Part shown: one piece after another, positions 43,538 through 48,837 of the stretch | How positions within the stretch are numbered: position 1 is the first letter of the stretch | How the letters are laid out: every line of letters starts with the position of its first letter | From: Nitrososphaerales archaeon | GTDB lineage: Archaea > Thermoproteota > Nitrososphaeria > Nitrososphaerales > JANXEG01 | Reading direction: 5' to 3' | Assembly (NCBI GenBank): GCA_025058425.1 | Contig: JANXEG010000002.1 | Coordinates: 1 to 48,837 of the forward strand | Length of the DNA: 48,837 nt | The notes under the pieces: generated by a model | What the model was told of the DNA's origin: nothing | The model's input: only the letters and a program-made list of their open reading frames with translations | Database searches by the model: none | Translations under genes and position numbers: made by a program

Positions 43538-44530
43538 ATGGTCAAGGCTAAGATTCGTGGGATCTATGCAACAGCTTTAACGAAGCTCCTTCTCGATAAT
43601 GGTTTTGAAATCGTCCAACCATCGATCGAGGTTCAGAAGAGATTTAATTTAAAATTTGATGAAAGTCCTTACGATCTCAACATCTACGATCGATGGGATA
43701 AGCAGGGGGTTCATGTATGTGGAGAGTCTAAGGCTGTAGAAGCTCTTTGCAAAGTCTTAAGAGAAAATTTATTAGATGTGATTATAAGAAGGATCGAGCA
43801 GCCAACTGTACAATCTCCCTTGCAGAATCAGTTCCTAGATGTAGAGTTTCCAGGATTATCAAAAGTAAAGCTCGATGATATACGAAGGTGTGTGGTTCCA
43901 ACGGTAAAAGGCCATCACTACTATAAGACTTGCGGAATCAATATTTCATCAGCTGTAGATATGGCTGAGAAGCTCATCGCTAAAGGATGCCCTATCGATA
44001 AGGTTGAGGAGCTCTTAAGGTTAACCATCAAGCACGAATATCCTAGCGAAGGGCGTGAGATAGATATCGAACATGTGAAATTGGATGGGAATATCCTTCA
44101 TTTGGGCAAGGCTCTAGTGAAGGTGTATGATGAGGATAAAGGTATTCTCAAACTTCATCGATCTATCAAAGGAGAAGGTACGTATGATGGGCTTAAAGTA
44201 CCTAAGAGGATAGGCGATTATGCTGTTACAGAAGTAAAGTTGGGAGAATGGTATCTGAAGACTCGATACTTTTCTTCTGAGAATCACTATAAAGGTATGT
44301 ATGTAAATATAAACACACCGGTCGAGTTGTATCCACGTTGTATTCGATACGTAGATTTAGAGGTGGATGTGTGTATCGAGCCGAATGGTGAAGTATGGGT
44401 AGTGGATGAAGAAAAGCTCGAAGAGGCGGTCAAAAAGGGGGTAGTATCAGAGAGTTTACTGAATACCGTTAAGGAGAAGGTTAAAGAGTTTTTATGCCAG
44501 AATCATAAGATCATAGTTGAGGGTTTATAA
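43538..44530 (+). CDS. FAU-1-type RNA-binding protein / putative ribonuclease
   Basis: A 330-residue protein related to AU-rich RNA-binding factor FAU-1 of Pyrococcus. The N-terminus KIRGIYATALTKLLLDNGFEIVQPS (4-28) is the hallmark S1-like/RNase E-like start; a central CVVPTVKGHHYYKTCG stretch (about 121-136) follows. The C-terminal third (about 205-315), with LGEWYLKTRYFSSENHYKGMYVNI and YVDLEVDVCIEPNGEVWVVDEEKL, is a DUF402 domain. FAU-1 is usually longer (more than 400 residues), so this is a short version. FAU-1 proteins are reported to trim RNA such as pre-5S rRNA. The ribosome site GGGGTG precedes the ATG. It follows rtcA closely; its end overlaps the convergent flavin reductase by 20 bases. 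Confidence 0.72.
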   Translation: MVKAKIRGIYATALTKLLLDNGFEIVQPSIEVQKRFNLKFDESPYDLNIYDRWDKQGVHVCGESKAVEALCKVLRENLLDVIIRRIEQPTVQSPLQNQFLDVEFPGLSKVKLDDIRRCVVPTVKGHHYYKTCGINISSAVDMAEKLIAKGCPIDKVEELLRLTIKHEYPSEGREIDIEHVKLDGNILHLGKALVKVYDEDKGILKLHRSIKGEGTYDGLKVPKRIGDYAVTEVKLGEWYLKTRYFSSENHYKGMYVNINTPVELYPRCIRYVDLEVDVCIEPNGEVWVVDEEKLEEAVKKGVVSESLLNTVKEKVKEFLCQNHKIIVEGL

Positions 44531-45068
44531 CCTCTGATGAGTTAGTAACAAATAGATCTTCACCCAAATGATGTAAGACCTTTACCTTCTTCACATCAAA
44601 AACTTTCTCAAATAGGCCTTCATTCACATACGCTGCTACTACCTCTCCAATAAAGAGTGTATGGTCACCAACCTCTATTTGATTTACAACTTTACACTCT
44701 AAATGTGCGATACACTCCTCTATAATCGAGGCTCTTACTTTTCTTGCTACTCTTGCTGTAAGCTTTGTCTCATTGAATTTATCCACATCTCTACCAGATC
44801 TCCTCCCACAAAACAATACCTGTTTAGCCAATTCGATAGTCGGTATATTCACGACGAATTCGCCCGTTTTAGAGATCAGATCGTGAGAGTACCTTTTTGG
44901 TGCGATCGAAATACCTATAAGTGGGGGCTCATGTGATAAGGGCGTACTCCAAGCTACACTTATGATATTACTCTTATTATTCTTGGGATTGAAGCATGTA
45001 ACCAATACGATATGTCTTGGATACATAAGTCTCGTTAAATACGACCTATTTACATCGATCTTTCTCAT
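44511..45068 (-). CDS. Flavin reductase-like FMN-binding protein
   Basis: A 185-residue split-barrel flavoprotein. The family core is RHIVLVTCFNPKNNKSNIISVAWSTPLSHEPPLIGISIAPKRYSHDLI (residues 19-66), followed by FVVNIPT. Members reduce FMN/FAD or act as ferric or flavorubredoxin-type reductases; the partner is not evident. It is followed at 69 bases upstream on its strand by an unknown gene that ends with the same orientation, so the two might be one transcript. Confidence 0.88.
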   Translation of the reverse strand: MRKIDVNRSYLTRLMYPRHIVLVTCFNPKNNKSNIISVAWSTPLSHEPPLIGISIAPKRYSHDLISKTGEFVVNIPTIELAKQVLFCGRRSGRDVDKFNETKLTARVARKVRASIIEECIAHLECKVVNQIEVGDHTLFIGEVVAAYVNEGLFEKVFDVKKVKVLHHLGEDLFVTNSSEVINPQL

Positions 45069-45137
45069 ACAAATATGAGTAACAATTTAATGCATTTATA
45101 ACTCTTTACGATTATCCTCTAAAAGTAACATCGACTG

Positions 45138-45890
45138 TTAAACTTTATCAACCCCTTTCAAACCCTTCCACACTTCGTAAGCACTCTCAAAATCCTTTAC
45201 TAATAATAGATCGGTGAATATCACATGATCTTTTACCAACTCTACTATTTCTTCACTTGAAACCCTTATACCGTAGAGTACCTCATCCCTTATTTTACTC
45301 CACAATATATCGAGGGGCTTGTAAGATCGGTCTAATTCGACCTTTTCGATTTTAAAACCTGCATCTTTGAGGTATGCTAACAGATCGTCAGAAGCATCTA
45401 AACAAACATTTACATCTTTGGCCCTCGTAATTATATACTCTCCATCTCTTTTACAACATTCTAGATTTAATCTTACATCTTCCTTGATCACTTCTCTCCA
45501 TCTTTCAGGGTTTATCTTACCGAGCCTTGCATTTAATGTCATAATGAGTATTTCGTTAATAAAGTTATGAGAGGCTTTGTGATACGATTTATCACGATAA
45601 CAGAAGACTTTCACGCCCACTTTATACAAAATAGGTAAAGCTTCGAATATTGGTTTAAATACTTTAAGTGTATGGGTATCGTAGGGTTCTTCTATAATGC
45701 CTTCATTCTTCATCTTTTCAATTATTACATAGCTTGGATTGATACCGTGCATAATTTCGTCCAATAAAGTCTGCCAATCGGTAGGAAGGTTGATGAACAA
45801 ACGGTCAAAGAAATTCACTTTCATCCACTTGACAACCTTTTCCTTAGATCGTATTGTATCCTCGCTGATTAAATTGATGATCCTCCGCAC
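45138..45890 (-). CDS. Conserved-looking protein of unknown function
   Basis: A 250-residue soluble protein that I do not recognise. It has no signal peptide or membrane helix. It begins RRIINLISEDTIRSKEKVVKWM and is rich in charged helices. A phrase near 75-100 (VFKPIFEALPILYKVGVKVFCYRD) alternates like a parallel alpha/beta protein. Two clusters of cysteines (ECCKRDGEYI near 147 and NVCLDASDDL near 165) are notable but have no known spacing. Base use is like its neighbours. It sits between the flavin reductase and the divergent SGNH hydrolase gene. The start at 45890 is an ATG. Confidence 0.65.
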   Translation of the reverse strand: MRRIINLISEDTIRSKEKVVKWMKVNFFDRLFINLPTDWQTLLDEIMHGINPSYVIIEKMKNEGIIEEPYDTHTLKVFKPIFEALPILYKVGVKVFCYRDKSYHKASHNFINEILIMTLNARLGKINPERWREVIKEDVRLNLECCKRDGEYIITRAKDVNVCLDASDDLLAYLKDAGFKIEKVELDRSYKPLDILWSKIRDEVLYGIRVSSEEIVELVKDHVIFTDLLLVKDFESAYEVWKGLKGVDKV

Positions 45891-45991
45891 AACTTTATCA
45901 AAATAGGAACCGTATTATAAACTCATCAATACACCTGTGAAAGGAAGGAATGCTTATTTATGCTTGGAAGAGTGAGAAGTAATGATAATCT

Positions 45992-46612
45992 ATGGAGAAA
46001 AGGTTGGTAATCGTAGCACTGGGTGATAGCTTGACTGTAGGTTTTCAATCTAACAACCCATTTATGCCACCCACCCCTTACACTCACTATCTAACGTTGA
46101 AGATTGAAGAGATGTTTAAAGAGCTTAAGGAAGGGCGATCTGTCTATATTTACAATAAAGGGATCGTCGGTGATCTAACGAGCGGTATGCTTCACCGCTT
46201 CTACGATGATGTAATTTCATTAAAGCCCGAATACGTTATCATACTCGGGGGATCTAACGATATTGGATGGGGCTTCCCTCCCTCGATGGTCTTTAAAAAT
46301 TTAGAGAAGATGTATTCTACTGCAAGAAAGCATGGTATAGAACCTATTGCTTGTACAATTCCTTCTATATTGGGTTTTGATAGCTTGATACCTCCGAGAA
46401 TAGAATTGAATAATCTCATTAAAGATTATTGTGAGAAGAATAAGGTTCCTCTTGCAGATCTCTTTACTATAACATCCGATCCAAATACCAAAAGACTTCG
46501 TGAAGAATATTCAGATGATGGTCTTCATCTAACTACAGAAGGTTATAAAAAGATCGCCGATGTGATCTTTGAGGTACTGCGTGATCTTATCGTTAGAAAG
46601 ATGAATCTATAA
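45992..46612 (+). CDS. SGNH/GDSL-type hydrolase
   Basis: A 206-residue esterase/lipase-like hydrolase without signal peptide. The four blocks are present: VALGDSLT with nucleophile S13, the oxyanion glycine in KGIVGDLTSGML near 55, GGSNDIGWG near 86 and SDDGLHLTTEGY near 175 with the Asp-His pair. Likely substrates are acyl esters or lysophospholipid/acyl-CoA-type thioesters. A TATA-like GCTTATTTATGC lies about 35 bases upstream of the ATG. It is divergent from the unknown gene upstream and convergent with the enolase-superfamily gene. Confidence 0.9.
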   Translation: MEKRLVIVALGDSLTVGFQSNNPFMPPTPYTHYLTLKIEEMFKELKEGRSVYIYNKGIVGDLTSGMLHRFYDDVISLKPEYVIILGGSNDIGWGFPPSMVFKNLEKMYSTARKHGIEPIACTIPSILGFDSLIPPRIELNNLIKDYCEKNKVPLADLFTITSDPNTKRLREEYSDDGLHLTTEGYKKIADVIFEVLRDLIVRKMNL

Positions 46613-46690
46613 AAAGCCCTAAAGATGAATGTAAATTTTGAAAAGGATCGAATGTATCAATTTGTTATACATCGACTTATCTTATTAATC

Positions 46691-47842
46691 TTAACTAACC
46701 ATGTACAACTTTAGCCTTTCTTCATTCACCTTCAATCCTAATCCAATTTCATCTACCACTTTTATATGGCCTTTCGAGAAAATCTCGATCGGTGAATGTA
46801 ATATTTCGTTTGCCAATGGATTTGGGCTTTCTTTTATATCGTAGATTTCATAGGTTAAGAATGTGTCTTCAGGTAAAGATGCCGATAATTGAATACTTGC
46901 AGCTCTACAACCAGCACCAGACAATCCTATATGTGGTGTATAAGGAAGGTTGAACGTTCTCGCCAAATTTGCAATCTTCATACACTCAGTAATTCCGCCA
47001 GCTCTTGAAATATCCGGTTGAACAATATCGATCGCTTCATTCATTATCAACTCTTTAAAATCGTACCTTGTAAAATGTGATTCTCCAGCACAGATCGGAA
47101 CATCTAACTTCCTTTTTAATTGCTTATAACCTTCCAGATCGTACGGAGGGACCGGTTCTTCAAACCAGGAAATCTCCATAGATTCTAACACCTTGCCCAA
47201 CCTTAATGCTTTAGTAAAGTTATATGCAGAATTAGCATCCACCATTATCTCTACACCATTTCCAACTTCTCTTCTAATCGCTCTTAGATTCATTATATCT
47301 CTCTCAACACCCATTCCAACCTTGACCTTGATTTGATCATGCCCTTCATCGACCCATTCTCTAGCCCTCCTTGCCATATTCTCTGGTTTATCAAAGAGTA
47401 TCGATGATGCATAAGCCTTTAACTCGCTTCGAAACTTTCCTCCCAGTAGCATATGAACTGGTTGCTTAAGGTACTTGCCCTTTAAATCCCAAAGTGCGAT
47501 ATCGACACCAGACATCGCTTCGATGAAGTAGCCTTTATAATGGCCCCTTGTCTTCAATGCTGAAAATATCATCTCCCACAACACTTCAATCTCCAAAGGG
47601 TCCTTACCGATGATTATCGGTTTGATCAATTTCTCAATGATCTTTGCAGTTGCCTGTGGAACTTCTCTTGTCAAACTCTCTCCATAACCGAATAGGCCTT
47701 CATCACTAACGACTTTAACGAAGCATGCTGAATATCCCTTTCTAACCTTTTTACTCAATTCATCTCCATATGGCAAATACCCACTGATCGCACCCTTCGC
47801 TTCAGCGTACAGAGGATAGACCAAAATATCGACTATCTTCAT
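46691..47842 (-). CDS. Mandelate racemase-subgroup enolase superfamily enzyme
   Basis: A 383-residue enzyme that abstracts a proton alpha to a carboxylate. Features in order are an N-terminal capping domain, the KxK base pair in HDQIKVKVG near 170, metal ligands in MVDANSAY (Asp), WFEEPV (Glu) and CAGESHF (Glu) around 197-250, and the HxG histidine in TPHIGLSGAGC near 305. The KxK plus His arrangement points to the mandelate racemase subgroup, which includes sugar acid dehydratases and racemases. The substrate is unknown. The ATG at 47842 lies 12 bases downstream of a perfect 18-bp palindrome likely to bind a repressor. Confidence 0.9.
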   Translation of the reverse strand: MKIVDILVYPLYAEAKGAISGYLPYGDELSKKVRKGYSACFVKVVSDEGLFGYGESLTREVPQATAKIIEKLIKPIIIGKDPLEIEVLWEMIFSALKTRGHYKGYFIEAMSGVDIALWDLKGKYLKQPVHMLLGGKFRSELKAYASSILFDKPENMARRAREWVDEGHDQIKVKVGMGVERDIMNLRAIRREVGNGVEIMVDANSAYNFTKALRLGKVLESMEISWFEEPVPPYDLEGYKQLKRKLDVPICAGESHFTRYDFKELIMNEAIDIVQPDISRAGGITECMKIANLARTFNLPYTPHIGLSGAGCRAASIQLSASLPEDTFLTYEIYDIKESPNPLANEILHSPIEIFSKGHIKVVDEIGLGLKVNEERLKLYMVS

Positions 47843-47853
47843 ATCTCACGTAG

Positions 47854-47871
47854 TGTTAAAACGTTTTAACA
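47854..47871. promoter_or_regulatory. Perfect 18-bp palindrome, candidate operator
   Basis: TGTTAAAACGTTTTAACA is a perfect palindrome 12 bases before the enolase-superfamily ATG, about where its transcript should begin, and about 73 bases before the divergent DUF22-like gene. The half-site TGTTAAA recurs downstream at 48389-48396 and 48401-48407, with an inverted copy at 48416-48422. Confidence 0.6.
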
Positions 47872-47909
47872 TTTAATCTTTTATTTCATTATCTCAATAT
47901 GCTACAAAA

Positions 47910-47921
47910 GATTTATTTATT
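47910..47921 (+). promoter_or_regulatory. TATA box of DUF22-like gene
   Basis: GATTTATTTATT is centred 28 bases before the ATG at 47944, predicting a leaderless message. Confidence 0.5.
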
Positions 47922-47943
47922 AAGTCGCAACCTAACGCAGTAG

Positions 47944-48387
47944 ATGAAGGTAAACATTACCTATTGGAATGATAGAATAGGAGGAACCTTAGTTAAGAAA
48001 ACAGTGGATGCTTATAATTACTTTTATAAAGTAGGGCCTGCCGGGAGTTGGCAGATGGTAGTTGCAGATGAAGAAAAGACCGTTCAAGCTAATGTAGTGA
48101 CAAATATCAAAATCAACAAAATCGTAATACCTGAAGAGTCTATAATCTTCCCCTGCTCTGTTATGCGCCATGCGTTAGGCTTTGTAGTAAGTGTTGTTAG
48201 CCTCGGTAAGCCGAAGAAGATCGAAGAGCAAAGGATCATCGATGAAGTATTATTTTACCCTATTCACAATGGGATGATATGTAAAGGAGATTTACTTGGC
48301 GTGATGAATGTTCTTTACGCTCATCCTGAGCATGAATTATTGGAAGATAGCGTAATCAGTTGGCTGAAAGAGAGGTGTAGATATTGA
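47944..48387 (+). CDS. DUF22-like archaeal protein
   Basis: A 147-residue protein without membrane helices, largely beta by pattern. The segment EESIIFPCSVMRHALGFVVSVVSLGKPKKIEEQRIIDEVLFYPIHNGMICKGDLLGVMNVLY (about 66-125, shown in parts: IIFPCSVMRHALG, IIDEVLFYPIHNG, KGDLLGVMNVLY) resembles DUF22, a family known mainly from archaea. No function is known. The conserved histidine and cysteine in PCSVMRHA could bind a metal. The gene is divergent from the enolase-superfamily gene and followed by an inverted repeat and tRNA-Ser. Confidence 0.6.
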   Translation: MKVNITYWNDRIGGTLVKKTVDAYNYFYKVGPAGSWQMVVADEEKTVQANVVTNIKINKIVIPEESIIFPCSVMRHALGFVVSVVSLGKPKKIEEQRIIDEVLFYPIHNGMICKGDLLGVMNVLYAHPEHELLEDSVISWLKERCRY

Positions 48388-48425
48388 ATGTTAAATCGGT
48401 GTTAAATCTTTGAACATTTAACATT
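48387..48425. repeat. TGTTAAAT repeats and inverted copy after the DUF22-like gene
   Basis: AATGTTAAAT (48387-48396), GTGTTAAAT (48399-48407) and the perfect inverse ATTTAACATT (48416-48425) lie just past the stop. The outer pair can form a 10-bp stem with a 19-base loop. The half-site matches that of the palindrome at 47854-47871. Confidence 0.55.
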
Positions 48426-48518
48426 TGTGCCTTTAACGGTGAGCTTAAGATAAGAACTAAGAACTTCTATAATCAGGGCGCTTCGACCTAATGATTTTCG
48501 CTAGGTTTCTATAGCTAG

Positions 48519-48651
48519 CGCCGGGGGTGGGATTCGAACCCACGAGACCTCGTAAGAGGTCACAGGCTCTCTATTACGGACTCAAGGCTTACGCTCTAAT
48601 TACGAACTGCGCATTATTGTGTAATTTCATAGTCCACTCTGCTACCCCGGC
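48519..48651 (-). tRNA. tRNA-Ser(UGA) interrupted by three introns
   Basis: On the minus strand the acceptor GCCGGGG pairs with CCCCGGC; the T arm is GTGGG-TTCGAAT-CCCAC; a long variable arm is GACCTC-TTAC-GAGGTC; CCA is not encoded. The 133-nt gene folds as a serine tRNA only if three stretches are removed: 15 bases in the D arm at 48614-48628 (GAAATTACACAATAA, ends uncertain by one base), 18 bases between positions 29 and 30 at 48589-48606 (TTCGTAATTAGAGCGTAA), and 12 bases between 37 and 38 at 48569-48580 (TCCGTAATAGAG). The result has D stem GCAG/TTGC, anticodon stem CAGGC/GCCTG and loop CTTGAGA, and is 88 nt long. Confidence 0.85.
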
Positions 48652-48837
48652 ACTCCCATATAAACTAACAACATACGATGAACCTATTAAAATTATCCCT
48701 TGACTGTGAAGAGTAAAAGGAACTACATAGCGATGATAGTTATTATCAATTCTTTTTAATGAAGTATCATTAAAACGAACAACAACATCAAATTCTGTTT
48801 CCAATATTGGTTTCATAAAAACTCATATTTTTAAATT

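Noticed and set aside
48519-48651. tRNA-Ser read as a broken tRNA or pseudogene
   Set aside because: At first the D and anticodon arms do not fold, but removing three short segments restores every stem and a correct Ser loop, so introns explain it better.
48589-48816. 75-codon minus-strand frame starting MKPILETEFDVVVRFND
   Set aside because: Its last third lies inside tRNA-Ser and its end falls within an intron. The part outside is too short to recognise. It could be the remnant of a gene beyond the window but is not supported.
1-48837. CRISPR array, insertion sequence or prophage
   Set aside because: No regularly spaced repeats, transposase or phage genes were found on reading through both strands.

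Overview
The window is a 48.8 kb piece of an archaeal chromosome. The evidence is aIF5B, ribosomal proteins S6e, L7Ae, S28e and L24e, diphthine synthase, CTP-dependent riboflavin kinase with RibL-type FAD synthetase, FAU-1, BHB-type tRNA introns, and TATA boxes about 25-30 bases upstream of many starts, often giving leaderless mRNAs. The complex I gene order A-B-C-D-H-I-J-K-M-L-N and the r-protein/infB cluster point to the TACK group, most likely a Nitrososphaeria/Thaumarchaeota or Aigarchaeota-like lineage. That placement is inference from gene order and protein character. Several introns in one tRNA would fit a thermophile. I see no rRNA, CRISPR array, insertion sequence or prophage.

Layout. 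Bases 1-5.2 kb hold the end of an Lrp/AsnC-type domain, a sugar-phosphate nucleotidyltransferase, an MFS transporter and two tandem threonine-synthase-like genes. From 5.4 to 14.3 kb, mostly on the minus strand, lie a leucyl aminopeptidase, a dihydropteroate-synthase-related protein, a RuvX/YqgF-like RNase H-fold protein facing a RecA-family paralog without a P-loop, a small membrane protein that looks like the eukaryotic oligosaccharyltransferase subunit OSTC, a thiolase/DUF35 pair, an M50-CBS protease and an FMN reductase. From 14.8 to 20 kb are a VIT1/CCC1 transporter with a ferritin-like domain, an intron-bearing tRNA-Lys, diphthine synthase fused to a DUF357-like domain, RibL, and a translin-endonuclease V-RibK operon.

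The core of the window (21.6-34.1 kb) is an 11-subunit Nuo/Fpo-type respiratory complex I. It is preceded by an FpoF/FrhB-like flavo-iron-sulfur protein and carries an ArsA/Get3-type ATPase between nuoA and nuoB. NuoE, F and G are absent, so the likely electron donor is reduced F420 (or ferredoxin) rather than NADH. Genes B to N are nearly all overlapping or within a few bases of each other.

The translation block follows on the minus strand (34.1-39.1 kb): L7Ae-S28e-L24e-Ndk-aIF5B, then an ACR3 arsenite efflux carrier, then S6e. The last 10 kb carry a DNA-methylase-like protein, an ECF S-like membrane protein, a 3-hydroxyisobutyrate-dehydrogenase-family enzyme, an RtcA/FAU-1 RNA-processing pair, a flavin reductase, an SGNH hydrolase, a mandelate-racemase-type enzyme, a DUF22-like protein and a tRNA-Ser(UGA) that folds only if three short introns are removed.

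The observations most worth following are the three-intron tRNA-Ser with two look-alike introns, the translin-EndoV operon, the RuvX-like/RecA-like divergent pair, the OSTC-like protein, and the FpoF-linked complex I with an embedded Get3/ArsA gene.
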